Positions 33,241-45,449 of a stretch of 64,000 nt of DNA are shown in pieces. Numbering within the stretch: position 1 is the first letter of the stretch; every line of letters begins with the position of its first letter. Origin of the DNA: Lindgomyces ingoldianus (Eukaryota; Ascomycota; Dothideomycetes; Pleosporales; Lindgomycetaceae); NCBI RefSeq assembly GCF_010093535.1, contig NW_022985186.1, positions 714,254 through 778,253 on the forward strand, read 5' to 3'. Below the pieces are notes generated by a model. The model saw only the letters and a program-made list of their open reading frames with translations. It had not been told where the DNA came from and did no database searches. The position numbers were made by a program, and so were the translations under genes.

Positions 33241-33627
33241 TAGATGTGCATGAACCAAAACATACGTCTAATATTTACTATACATTTCGCCTTAGTAATA
33301 TCCATATTTAGTGTTCTCAGCACCTCTAATATAAAAACACCGTTATAGTCTACCTTATTGTTGTTAATGCTTTTAAAGGCTGGTTTCTTGTCTAAAAGCA
33401 TGTTCAAGTGTGCTCTCTGAACACTTTACAGACACCCTCTATATTTTAATACAACCTTTAAGTTTCTTATAGAGACATGTTACGCTATTTTATAGTTTAC
33501 TTCTAAACGACTTCTAAAAGACTAACTAGAATAGAATAATTTCCGCCTTCTCTAATGATAAAGGAGCTATCTAAACCCTTATAAGACATGTGCTAATCTA
33601 ATCATCGTGAGGTTTTCAACCCCATCT

Positions 33628-34455
33628 CTAGCTAAACCTCCCCTTGCTGAGATTTAGCCCCCTCTTCCTCACCAGCCTAACAAACTCTTTATTCCTCTTT
33701 AGATCCCCCTCCATCACACCAAACGCCTTCTCAAAAAGCGGAGCCACATCATGGGCGGCGCAGATCCTGTAATCGTACTGGACTTTGCTCTACTCTGAAG
33801 CCTTGCTGGGAGTTTTAGGCTGAAAAAAAAATAATGGTCTTCTTGCAATGCACTTCCTCCCTTAATAGTTGTGTTCCGCAGCGTTCGTGCTTCGTCATCA
33901 GAGAAATATAGCTACCCGATGTAGTTAAGAGAGATGACTATGTCGAGGCGTGTACGGCTCACTTCGTTGGAACGAAAATTTCGATGATCATACATGAAGA
34001 TGTGGAGCTTGTACCATAGGAGCCTATTCTTGTGAAGATCTTCTACCGTTTTCGGCATGATTGCGCCCTCGTCCGCTGTCTGCGTTGACTCTCGGTGTTG
34101 GTCGCTGAAAGGCATTGGATTTTGTTGCGAATGGTCGCGAATAGATGTTCACTTGCGAGATGTTGATGCGGCTGTCTTCTTATTTTTTGCTTGCTCTCCT
34201 GAGCTCTCTGTCCGTCCTATGTCGCTATCAAGTGGAGAAGCCCTGGCTGGGGGGTGTTCCATACCCTAGGTTGATAGAGTCTGGCGCTAATTGAGTGTCT
34301 AGGTGTTGAGGTCGATTTTGTGGATCGGGGCTTAAGAGCGTATGCTTTGGGTTGACGCTTGGAAAGGAGCTTGGAACCTTAATATCTGTTGATTTACAAG
34401 GTGTGAAATTTGGCGGGGGTACTGTTTGCAATCCCGAAGGGGCAGCAGACTTGCT
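33628..34455 (-). pseudogene. Degraded gene with one recognisable intron
   Basis: Minus strand. A proline/serine-rich piece (34431-34228) shifts frame into SPLDSDIGRTESSGEQ. A 46 bp GTGAAC...TTTCAG intron then leads to DQHRESTQTADEGAIMPKTV and NRLLWYKLHIFMYDHRNFRS. An in-frame TAG follows (at about 33910), then LYFSDDEARTLRNTT. After a frameshift comes YDYRICAAHDVAPLFEKAFG, then EFVRLVRKRGLNLSKGRFS and a stop at 33628. The content reads as a basic host protein, but the stop and frameshifts indicate a pseudogene unless splicing removes them. Family not recognised. Confidence 0.45.
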
Positions 34456-34482
34456 AGAACTGAAAGCGTATTAGGCGCTTCG

Positions 34483-34583
34483 GAAGTGTAGCCTGAGGGT
34501 GAGAAGTGTAGCTGATGTTGAGAAGTGTAGCCTGATGTTGAGAAGTGTAGCCTGATGTTGAGAAGTGTAGTTGATGTTGAGTA
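34483..34583. repeat. 20 bp minisatellite, about five units
   Basis: Tandem copies of gaagtgtagcctgatgttga with variants (cctgagggtga, ctgatgttga, ttgatgttga). Confidence 0.8.
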
Positions 34584-35025
34584 GGTGAATGGCAGTGGGA
34601 TTACTAACACTATTAGTAGTACAACTTTTTTATATGTTGAGGAACGTAGAGAGTTGTCTATCGGCAGTTGCAAAGGCGCTAGCTAAGTGAAGACGCCAGT
34701 CTTAAATAGTCTAGCGCCTAGGTTGGAAGCCAGAAAAGTGAAGAAAAGTGTGAGTGAAACATTAGGAAGCCTAAATAGGCCCCGTTAAGCTGATCTATGT
34801 ACTCTACCTATGCTAAGTCTTACAAGTCGTGAATATTCTAGGTTAATAGTGTAAAGGTCTGACTTCAGCTCCGCTTGCACTTGCATTGCAAGTTAAATGT
34901 TTGTCAGCAGTTGCCTCTATCGGGATATTTTGTCACTTCAACCAGCAAAATTGCCATGTTGAAATTAGGAAAAGAAATAGGCTTATAGACGTAGAGTCTT
35001 ATAACAAGAAAAGGTACGCACTGTT
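34584..35025. other. Intergenic before hAT element 2
   Basis: Increasingly AT-rich sequence without a recognised feature, ending at the GTATAAAG target site (35026-35033). Confidence 0.4.
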
Positions 35026-36781
35026 GTATAAAGCACACCTAAGATCAATTAAGCTAGCTTAATAGCTTGATTAGAAGATTGATGCTAAGCTAATTTAATT
35101 AATCTAGCTAAACCTTATATAGAAACGCAATTAATCTAGCTAAGCTTTTCTGTAAGCTTAATTTAGATTAATAGCTTAATTACCTTAAGTATATAGTAAA
35201 TTTTAGAGATAAGGCAGCTTATAAGGCAGCTTAGATAGCTATAAAAGCTCTATACTAAACTTTTCTTAGTGTTATTTACTATGTAGTATTGTGTAATATC
35301 TAATAACTCTGTGTAACTAGCAGCTAGCGCGTTGTCTTATATTGTATACTCTATCTCCATCTATCACCTATAATGCTATATACTTCTAGTGTTGCAGATC
35401 TATTGCTGTATACCTTACCCTATTGTCGCCCTTATGCCGCCCAAGAAACGTATCTCTAATAGCGCTCTCTTGCCTAAAAAGCGCGTGCGCAGCACTACAA
35501 GCTAGCTTATTATAATTAACTTACTATTATTTTAATCTTAGCTATCTGCCTTATCTTTGCTGCCTTTATATACACATACTTTTAAGTTATAATTGTGTAA
35601 GTTACAGCTTAAAAACACTATTATTGCGCCTACTAAAGGTAGTAAGTAAGCTACGCTTACTTTGTCTTCTAAAGTAGCTAATAACACTATAAATAAAGCT
35701 TTTAACACTTATCTTAAAAATAATTATAATAGCATAGATTAAAATTATCTTAAGCTGTATATAAAGCTTATTATAACGCACTAACATAAGTAAAGTTAGA
35801 TTTATTACTATAGCTATTATGTTACTTTTTTTAAAAATCTAACCTATATATTTTTTATCTGCTACTAGTGTTTTAAGCATAAGCTTACAGATATTAGTAT
35901 TAGGATATATAATATAAGCGTAGCAGTTTTGTTAGCTGTGTGCTACCTTAGTAAGCAGAAGCCTAGCTATAAGCTTATAGCACTAAGTAAAACTCTAATT
36001 ACTAGTGTTTATAACACACTTATTATTATAAAAGTCCCTATTTTATAGGCAGTAGCTAATTAGATTAACAGCTTTAGTAAGTAGCGCTTTAAGTTTACTA
36101 TAGTTAACTAGCTTATTATAAATAACTACTTTATCTTTAAGTTTAAAACACTAGCTTTTTAATACTTAATTACTATTACTAACCTGCTTGCTAAAGCAGC
36201 GCTGTAGAAGAACTATAAAAGCGTCTTCTAATATGTTATATAACTGTTTAACTAGCTTAGGCCTTATGTTATTTATAAGCTGTTATAATTACTTAGTAGA
36301 ATCTATATAAGCTTTAACAAATAAATAATAAAAGCTAGTAAGCGTAAGTTTTTTAGTATTATTGCCTACTATATTAACTTAAATAGTAAGCTTTAAGACC
36401 TACCTATTACGCTGCCTTAGCTTATAGGCGCTTACACTAGTAATTAACTAGCTAAGGTTATATTATTAATATTAAAGCAGTTTAGCATAAGTAAGCGCAT
36501 ACTTAGTTACTTTATTTTTAATAATGCTTTTAATAATAACACTGCTGTTACTATAATTACTTATAAGCTTAAATTTAATTTTATTTACTAACACTTTTAC
36601 TATAGCTCTTATATAATTAATTTAATTAGGTAGAGACTGCTCTAGAGCAGAGATATAGACTTATATAATAATAAAGAAGTTAACAAGCTTACTAATAAAG
36701 CAGCATTTATAAAGGAGTAGTAAAAGTATAGACTTTTAAGTGTACTTTTTAATATTATTAACTATATTTATACACTGCAGC

Positions 36782-37138
36782 TGTCAGATTTGCGCACCTA
36801 CTGTCAAGACAGGAGGAACGCTTGACGAAAGCTGCTACATAGTACGAGCAATAAGCTCGAACAGTATGTTGCTGTAAATTGCAGCAGTTTGCAGCATGTT
36901 GCAGCAAATTGCAGCATTTTGCAGCATGTTGCAGCAGTTTGCAGCAAATTGCAGCATTTTGCAAGCTGGTCGCGCATAGGGCAAGTGCGCAAGGGACTCA
37001 GATCAGCAAAACAAAAAGCCGAGCAACACAAGTAGAGCAGGAAAAAGGATCAAAAAATTAACACAATAAATACAATTAATTAATTATCCTATACATTATA
37101 TCTAAACCTATTATTTATCTTAGGAAGCCTAGAAACAG
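36782..37138 (+). repeat. 5' LTR of the Copia element (end lost in gap)
   Basis: It aligns with 41839 onwards. From about 37080 it differs from LTR2 by a series of CpA-to-TpA changes on this strand only, while the outer part is nearly identical. It contains the TTGCAGCA-type array at 36871-36963. Confidence 0.9.
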
Positions 37139-37778
37139 NNNNNNNNNNNNNNNNNNNNNNNNNNNNNNNNNNNNNNNNNNNNNNNNNNNNNNNNNNNNNN
37201 NNNNNNNNNNNNNNNNNNNNNNNNNNNNNNNNNNNNNNNNNNNNNNNNNNNNNNNNNNNNNNNNNNNNNNNNNNNNNNNNNNNNNNNNNNNNNNNNNNNN
37301 NNNNNNNNNNNNNNNNNNNNNNNNNNNNNNNNNNNNNNNNNNNNNNNNNNNNNNNNNNNNNNNNNNNNNNNNNNNNNNNNNNNNNNNNNNNNNNNNNNNN
37401 NNNNNNNNNNNNNNNNNNNNNNNNNNNNNNNNNNNNNNNNNNNNNNNNNNNNNNNNNNNNNNNNNNNNNNNNNNNNNNNNNNNNNNNNNNNNNNNNNNNN
37501 NNNNNNNNNNNNNNNNNNNNNNNNNNNNNNNNNNNNNNNNNNNNNNNNNNNNNNNNNNNNNNNNNNNNNNNNNNNNNNNNNNNNNNNNNNNNNNNNNNNN
37601 NNNNNNNNNNNNNNNNNNNNNNNNNNNNNNNNNNNNNNNNNNNNNNNNNNNNNNNNNNNNNNNNNNNNNNNNNNNNNNNNNNNNNNNNNNNNNNNNNNNN
37701 NNNNNNNNNNNNNNNNNNNNNNNNNNNNNNNNNNNNNNNNNNNNNNNNNNNNNNNNNNNNNNNNNNNNNNNNNNNNNN
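37139..37778. other. Assembly gap (640 N)
   Basis: Run of N. It covers the last bases of the 5' LTR, the primer-binding site and the start of gag of the Copia element. Confidence 0.99.
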
Positions 37779-40700
37779 ACACTAAACATAAATTAAAAAG
37801 AAATAATAAAGCGCTTTTAAAAACATATAATGTTAAATTATCTAATATATATAAAAAAGCATAAAGCTGCCTTTACAACAGATAACTTATTATACCTTAC
37901 TAAAAGTAGAAAGACTACCTAGGGCACAAATAAAGACGCCTGTAGTGCAGAAGTTATAACATTAAGAAAATAAAGTAAACCTTAACATTAATGTTATTAA
38001 GAAGATAATAGGAAGTTATTTTTAAGCTAAAAACTTGCTAAAATAAAAGGCACTAAATGTCCTGCATGCAGACACATCTATGCACTAAAGGACTACTTCT
38101 ATGTCTATCTAGACAGAGCACTAGACTAGTAGATGCTAAATAAGAGAGTTAAAGAGCTTATAGCATTAAAGCGTAAGCACAACTTAGAATTTTAAGGCCT
38201 ACTAAGAGGGCAGCGTAGACATAATTTAAGAATACTAATCCTAAAAAGTTTACATACACCTACACTAGAAATACAAAAAAACTAACTTAAAGGCTAGAAA
38301 GTATTAAGAGTTAAGGCAGCTACATTGCTAGCTATAGTTAATTTAAACTAGAACAGATATTTACTAAGAGAATTATTTATCCTTAACTTAGGCTTAATAT
38401 GCTATATTATAAATAATTTTAATTAGATCTATAACTATTATCTACTAACACTAAAAGACTTTATTTAGTCTAAAAACTCTTACATATAGATTTAAGGCTA
38501 CAGATTAATTACACTAAGCCTAAAAAGTAAGCATAGAACATATAGTTAAGCATATAGTTTTGTACTTTATAACACTGCACTGTGCCTAGACCTGCTGTGC
38601 AACCTAGTCTTGTTCTGCCTACTGCAATAGAAAGAAATCTAGTAGGACACATAAGCAGAGCTAACTGCTTTAAAGGCTCTAAATAAGATAATAATTAGAG
38701 ATCTTATAGAAATCTATAGCTAATAGGTGTTAGAGTACTATCTACTATAAAAGGGCTTATATTATACACACATAATTAACATAAGAACTAAACATAGTTT
38801 ATAAAAGGCATTAGCAGAGCTATAGCATAAGCGTCTAGGACACCCTAGACTAGCTACACTTTAACACCTTATATAGCAAGCTAAAAAGGTGTAAATTAAA
38901 GAAATTACAACAGTCTAATATAACTTATGTAGCAGAGCTAAGATATAATAATAAATTAGCTGCGCACTGCAAATTAGTAATAGTAGACTTAGTAAAAGAC
39001 TATTAATTAATTTCTATACATACAAAGTATAAAGCATTATAAAAGAGTAAAGTTAAATGCTAATTACTAATAAGTATTTTAGCCTCTAGTAGGACCTCTA
39101 CTTTAAAAATAATAAGCTTACTAAATTAATTATTAAAGCTTTTATAATCTTTATCTTTTTTCTAAAAAACTATTATAATATTACTGTAAAAGTTATTAAA
39201 GCTAATAATAAGATTACAACAGTAAAACTAAAGGTAGAATGCTAGCTAGCATTATAGAGAATAACTGTTAAGCCTTTAGCACTAAATACACAAGCCTAGA
39301 ACAGAGGAGCTAAACGCTTAGGAGGTGTAAATAAAAAGAAGTTATAGGCTATGCAACTAGATGCTAACCTACTATAGAACATATAGCTATACATTACTAG
39401 AGCCAGCGTATACCTATACAATTAGACGCTAAACTATGCTAATAACTAGAAGACACTATATAAGATCTTCTTTACACAAGCAGCTTTAAATAATAGAGTT
39501 ATTATGTTAATTTAAAAGCTAAGCTTTACACATCTAAAAGCCTATAGCTGTAAAGCATTTATAATAACTAATAACACACATTAGAACAAATCTAAGCTAC
39601 AAAGGCTAGACTTAAAGGCGTAGATTAGATATCTAGTTAGGTACTAATTATTAAACATCTACTGTGTATAAATACTACTGCTAGCAAAAGTAATCTATAC
39701 ACATAATGTTATTTTTAATAAACACTTAATCTTTAGCAGTAAGCCTAAAGACCTAATAAATAACCTTATATATAACATAGTAAAAAAAATTACTATATAT
39801 ATTAAAATAATTAAGCTTCTAACACTTAGTTATTAGCTAGAGACAGAGTTATTCTATAAAGACAACACTATAAATAATACATTAAATTTTAATAAAGTAG
39901 ACCTACTAGGCTACTATTAAAGAAGGAAGATTAGAGATAACTATTTATCTCCTCTAAACACTCTACTACCTGCAGCATTACTTATGCAGTTAATAGCTAG
40001 AGCAGCACTAAAGCTAAGCTAAATAGAGTTGTTAAAGACTATACTATAGGCTATAGCCTTTATAGCTAGCATAAGATTTAGAAGTGTAGAAAAGCATAGC
40101 AGCAAGACACTAGATAAAGCAGCATTAATAAAAATGCTATTTAAAAGAAAAACACCTTATAGAAGCTAGCTACTACTTTTACTATTAACCTAAAAGCAAC
40201 TAGAGGAGCACCCTTTACATAAGATGTTTAAGGCAGCAGAAAGAACGCACCTAGATAGTTATTAAACAATAAAATTCTAGACAGAGGTCTAGACAAAGCT
40301 AATTAAGGCAGCTAGACAGCAGATTCTAGATTATATGTAGGTGTACACTTATAAGCTTAACAAGCACTACAGATTGCAAAGATGTAAGGTGTAACTAGTA
40401 GTTTACAGCAATTAACAGAGAAACATTACTACATAAAATACCTACACTGCCACCCTAGCAAAACGCTTATTTTAAATGCTAATAGCAATATCTGCACGCT
40501 TTAACCTAGAGCTTAAACAATACAACATAACTAACGCGTTTATACATGCAGTAATTAACTGCAATATCTACATGCAGATGCTAAGAGGCTATTAGAAACT
40601 AGGTATAATACTAAAGCTTTAAAAAGCACTATATAGCTTATAAATTTTTTCTTTACTCTAGCAACACTATTTTATAATAACTTTTAAAGGCCTTAGGTTC

Positions 40701-41838
40701 TTAGCTGTCCTACATAAACTCTACTGCATAACTAAAGCTAGAATATTTGTCTTCTTCTACATAGACAACCTTATTATTGCGTACAGAAAAGGCTCTAAAG
40801 TAGATGCACAGCGTGTAGTAGACTAGTTACAAGAGAAGTATACTCTAACAAAAGGCAAGGACCTATAATAGTTTCTAGAAGTTAAGATTATTAGAGATTA
40901 ACAGCAATAAATAATTTAGCTGTTACAGGCCTTATATATTAACAAGATAGCTAGGCTAGCTAACAGAAAGGACCTGCAGCACGCTACACTTATAAGTAGG
41001 ATTAAACTTATGCTGCAATCTAGTTTTGCAACCCTATTAGAAGTAAATTAATATTAGCAGAAGATTAGATCTCTGCTCTTTACAGCAGTTACTATAAGAC
41101 TAGACATTGCCTTTACTACATCACGCCTTGCACAGTTTCTCACGAATCCCGCATCTAACCATTAGGATGCAGCCGATTGAGTCATCCTGTACCTACATGC
41201 GACACAGACGTACGCACTCTAATTAGGAGGAGAAGACTACTTTATAGTAGCAAGTAATGCGTTATTTATAGATAATACACTAGATAGAAAGAGCTCTTAG
41301 GGCTATGTTATTTAACTATTTAGCAGATAGATTGCATAGCAAGTAAATAAACAAGATATAGTTACAACATTAACAACAGAAGCAGAATTACTTGCACTAT
41401 TCTAAGTTGCTAAGGAAGCTATGTTTATAAGAATGCTTCTTAATAAACTGTAGGTTAAGCTGCCTAATTTAACTATTATAATCTAGTGCGACAACAAGCA
41501 GACAATCTAACTAGTAAACAAAGAGATATCTTAACTTTAAACTAAGCTCCGACATGTCAACATCCATAACCACTGGCTCTGACAGGAAGTCTCTCGACAA
41601 ACGATCAAGGTTGTCCATGTCCCCTCCAGCAAGATGCTTGCGGACGGACTCACTAAAGCCCTTCTAGTCAGCAAATGGCCAAGCTTTCTTCAGCAAATTC
41701 GGCTAGTTAACGTCAGGGAGAGGATAGTTAGTTAGGAAGCGGATATGGAAGAGATTGAAGCAAGAATGGAAGCCCTGGAAGCATACTAAGGTTGCGCAAT
41801 CAGGAACCAGCTTAAAGCATGTCCAAGCTGAGGGGGTG

Positions 41839-42210
41839 TGTCAGATTTGCGCACCTACTGTTAAGACAGGAGGAACGCTTGACGAAAGCTGCTACATAGT
41901 ACGAGCAATAAGCTCAAACAGTATGTTGCTGTAAATTGCAGCAGTTTGCAGCATGTTGCAGCAAATTGCAGCATTTTGCAGCATGTTGCAGCAGTTTGCA
42001 GCAAATTGCAGCATTTTGCAAGCTGGTCGCGCATAGGGCAAGTGCGCGAGGGACTCAGATCAGCAAAACAAAAAGCTGAGCAACACGAGTAGAGCAGGAA
42101 AAAGGATTGAAAAATCAACACAATAAATACAATTAATCAATCATCCTATACATCATATCCAAACCCATCATTCATCTCAGGAAGCCCAGAAACAGTGCTT
42201 CAATCTGACA
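41839..42210 (+). repeat. 3' LTR of the Copia element
   Basis: 372 bp, TGTCAGATT...AATCTGACA. It contains the same roughly 95 bp array of TTGCAGCANN units (41926-42020), read on the other strand as a Cys/Leu/Gln-rich frame that is not a gene. Confidence 0.92.
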
Positions 42211-43573
42211 GCAGCAGTACAATCTCTTTAAGAAGGCGCAGCGTATAGCTTACTATAAGCTGCCTTATAACATAGATAATAAGCTTATAATACTGCAGCT
42301 AATTAAGCTAGTAGTTACACACTAAAACTTATACTTTAACTATTTTAAGTAAGCTATAAAGCTTACACTAGCTATTAACACATATATAAACACCTACATA
42401 TAAAATATAGTAAAAGAGGATATCTACACTAACTTATAAGGTAAGGATTAGCTTACTACTTTATAGTAGATAAAATTAAACAGCCTTATAGCTACTAATT
42501 AAGCTATTATTACTAACTATATAAAAGTTTTTAGGCTACTTAAAAAGTGTATAAAGCGCTTTAAAAGACATAGTAAGTATAGCTTTAGTGTAATTACTAA
42601 AGTAATTTTAATATTTAAGTTTTTACTTACTTAATTAGAAGCTTACCTTCTCTACTATAATAGTATAGTCTATAATGCTTATAATAAGGCGCTTAAAGAT
42701 TATCTTCCTATTAATCTACACACAGCGCTACTTAAAGTAAATAAGTACTACGCTAAACTTAACAACTTACTAGCTTACTATACTACTATAATACTCTATC
42801 TTTACTATAAACACTACTATAATTAAGTGTAGGCTAAGAAGTCTAATTAGCTAGCATCTAATAATCTTAATTTCTAGGCACTATAGGTAAATTACAAGTT
42901 GCTACTGTTACTAAGGCCTTACTACACACACACACTAAAGAAACTAAGTAATATTAATAACATAATTAATAGCATTATTAATCCTACACGTAGTAATACT
43001 AAGAAGAATAAGTATAAGTAGTAAAAGCATAAGCTAATTATTAGTAAGAGCACTAATCCTATATAATACTAGTTTAGGCTGCGTGATTAATATCTTAACT
43101 TTAGTAAGATAGCGCTTATAATACTCTCTATACTAGCTTTAAGCTGTAAGTGTAAGCGCGTTTTTAGTAAGCTTAGAGATCTACTAGAGCCTTACTAACA
43201 CTATATATTACTTAAGCTACTTACAGCACTACACTTAGTACAATAATAAAGACAGGCTAGTTTTAGTAGTAGTAATAATAATAATATAAGCTAATTAAAG
43301 CTTACTAATAAGCAGATAAACGTTTTATACAAGCTTAGTAAGTAGGTAGGCAAAGACAACAATCTAGATACATAGGACAACAGCTAAGACTTAACACTAA
43401 AAAATATATATAACTTTCCTATTTAGGAATTAAGCACCTAAGCTACTAATTAAGCTAGCAACTTTCTGCTAAGCTAATTTAATTAATCTAGCTAAACCTT
43501 ATACTAAAACGCAATTAATTAAGCCAGAAACTGCCAGCTTGCTTGATTGATTGATCTCAGGTGTGGTATAAAG

Positions 43574-44219
43574 TACCTTTGTAAAGCCGGGACCACTGTG
43601 TAACAACGCAAGTGCGTTGTGAAGTGGCTGTACAATTTCTTAACATCCTGTGAGAGGTATCGAGCAGGAAGGACGAGGCACAGAGAGGGAATGCAGGATA
43701 GGGGGGGTAACGAGAGTAAACCTTAGGGTCGGAGGCAGAGGTACGGAGGGTGAGGAGCCTATATACCCCGTGCCAAGCCTAGGGTACTCAGGGGTTGGAT
43801 AGCTGTAACATAACCGTGATACATCCTTAGTAAACAAACGATTATGTTATTTTCCAAGCATGTAGACAGTACACCATTGTCGCTGCATTGTCGCTGCCAT
43901 CGCTTCCGTGACCAGTGTTGTTTAATAGCCTAGTTAATAAGATTTTCTTTGCGAATTACTAAGAAATATATACTGTTGTCTAGTATAAGAAGTGCAAAGT
44001 CGCACACAACAATAGACCTAGACTTGTACACAATGGACCTGTTATCTTGTTGTCTGAAGGACTTGTAATCATAGACGATGAAAAGACTAGTAAAGTTGTG
44101 GGCAAGGAATACCTACTTAGTATTCCCATTTTTTAAAAACAAATATTGCTAAATATTGCCAAATATATAAAATTAGGATAGATTACTAGGGGGGTTGATA
44201 GCGGGAAGATTGTCACGGA
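43574..44219. other. Intergenic with a repeat copy
   Basis: It contains the inverse copy of the 172 bp repeat at 43648-43819. The remainder is AT-rich with no recognised gene. Confidence 0.45.
43648..43819 (-). repeat. 172 bp repeat with TATA-like core, copy B
   Basis: Nearly identical inverse of 5347-5518, the same length, and not RIP-mutated. Flanks differ from those of copy A and no Tc1 terminal repeat or transposase lies beside it. Confidence 0.7.
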
Positions 44220-44910
44220 AATCTCCTTCAAAACATTAAATCATGATGGTATTGAGGGCGAGTTCGTGCTCGATGAGGAGTTCTGGACTAGGTCTCTCTT
44301 CTTTCGCCCAAGTACAGGAGCGATTGTGGAGGCATTTGGGACAAGCACCTGGTCCAGATTGCGGCAAAGAAACACGTAGTGGCGGAGTTGAATAAGATGA
44401 AAGGCTTCTCGGAGCTGTCCAAGTTATTTGTGCTTGAATTGCGAAAATTTAGCGATAATGAACGTCTCAAGAGCGCCTAACGGCAACCAAGAACGGTTAT
44501 TTTCTTAGACTACCCTACTTTGCGCCGGAAACGGTCGAGAAGATTTTGGGACTTCCGTTCGGCGATATGACTGTCCGCAACAAGCTTGATGCCCTCAAGC
44601 AAAGAAAAGAAGGTGAAAACAGTGGGGAGCTATATACTTCACACGATCTGGCACCTATATTTGGAGCCGTGGTGGAAATCAAGTGAGCTCAGATCAAGTC
44701 CGAACTAAAAAGAAACAAAAAGTTCTTGCGCAACTTGGAGAAACATCTCCCGAAAGTGCCGAAAGCTATTCTCCATTTAAAGACGAATGGCGTTTGAGGA
44801 TGGCGAGAGCGTATTGAACGCACCAAGATGTAGTATTATTACTTAGATGGTACTGCGGCTACGAGAAGTGTGATCAATGAGGAGTGTAAATGCCGCCGAA
44901 CTTGCATGGG
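44220..44910 (+). pseudogene. Degraded host gene, unrecognised
   Basis: Protein-like pieces follow one another in different plus-strand frames: GEFVLDEEFWTRSLFFRPST, then HVVAELNKMKGFSELSKLF, then RLPYFAPETVEKILGLPFGD and VRNKLDALKQRKEGENSGE, then KFLRNLEKHLPKVPKAILHL. At least three frameshifts and several stops separate them. The pieces are lysine- and leucine-rich. Family not recognised. No RIP bias is obvious, so small indels are the main damage. Confidence 0.45.
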
Positions 44911-45449
44911 ATTTGATGGGGAGTAGCATCACGAGAGAGTCAACTCTGTGCGGATGTATCATTTGGGGTTACATCAGCAACGAGAATGTCGATCGTGGCT
45001 AATGAGGCGTGGCTGGTTTGTTATGACGTCATCTAGTAAGAGAGACGGCTTTTCCTTCAGAGAAGACCGCGCGACGTGTTATGTAGCTCTCGCAACGCTC
45101 CGAGCAAACGCTAGGAGCTTTTTTAATATGATCAGCCTGTAAACGCGCCGGCAAAGAGAGGGTCGGGAGGTAGTTGGCGAGAATCTACAGATGAAATGTA
45201 GAAGGCCGAACCAGAAGTCAGAGCTTAGGGTGCCAGAGAAAGTGGGTTATGAGGGATAATATAGAGATGTCCTAATAACTAAGCCATTACCCTCCGCTTG
45301 ACTCATAGCCAAGGATATTTTGACAGCATGAACACGATGAAAGGAAGCAAGGCGAAACGTTCGTCTCAACGAAGAGAGAAACTACGGGGGTATCAATTCA
45401 GCCAAAATACATGAATACATAACATCATAAATATGTTCAGCATTTCTTC
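44911..45449. other. Intergenic, 3' side of the PD-(D/E)XK gene
   Basis: Normal composition and no recognised gene. It should contain the 3' untranslated region of the minus-strand gene ending at 45450. Confidence 0.4.

Larger units (their letters stand above)
36782..42210 (+). mobile_element. Ty1/Copia LTR retrotransposon with assembly gap
   Basis: 5 bp target duplication GCAGC at 36777-36781 and 42211-42215. LTRs begin TGTCAGATTTGCGC; the right one is 372 bp (41839-42210). The plus-strand polyprotein is RIP-degraded. Visible pieces are the reverse transcriptase AFIHAVINCNIYMQM (about 40538), the catalytic FFYIDNLIIAYR (about 40751) in place of YVDD, the RNase H VTTLTTEAELLALF (about 41360), and the C-terminus VVHVPSSKMLADGLTKALL (about 41610). 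A purine tract (aagctgaggggg) precedes the right LTR. The last 300 bp are barely mutated, unlike the rest. LTR1's end, the primer site and gag fall in the N gap. Confidence 0.92.
35034..43565 (+). mobile_element. hAT element 2 (Restless-like), split by a Copia element
   Basis: Perfect 8 bp target duplication GTATAAAG at 35026-35033 and 43566-43573. Ends CACACCTAAGATCAATTAA and the inverse of TTGATTGATCTCAGGTGTG are inverted repeats. The plus-strand transposase starts at ATG 35434 (MPPKKRISNSALLPKKRVRS) and runs to the Copia insertion at 36781. It resumes at 42216, with the C-terminal dimerisation region CKCKRVFSKLRDLLEPY near 43160. Stops are almost all TAG/TAA. The element is about 3.1 kb without the insertion. 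A 52 bp sequence is repeated directly near both ends (35084-35135, 43468-43519). Confidence 0.88.

Noticed and set aside
36871..36963. Regularly spaced repeats resembling a CRISPR array
   Set aside because: Units of about 10 bp without unique spacers, present identically in both LTRs of a retrotransposon in a eukaryotic genome.
36758..37031. Cysteine-rich minus-strand frames (CCNLLQ repeats) that look like a secreted peptide
   Set aside because: They arise from the TTGCAGCA array of the Copia LTR and occur in both LTRs.
37115..37789. Long open frames on the minus strand across 37115-37789
   Set aside because: They consist of translated N and reflect the assembly gap only.
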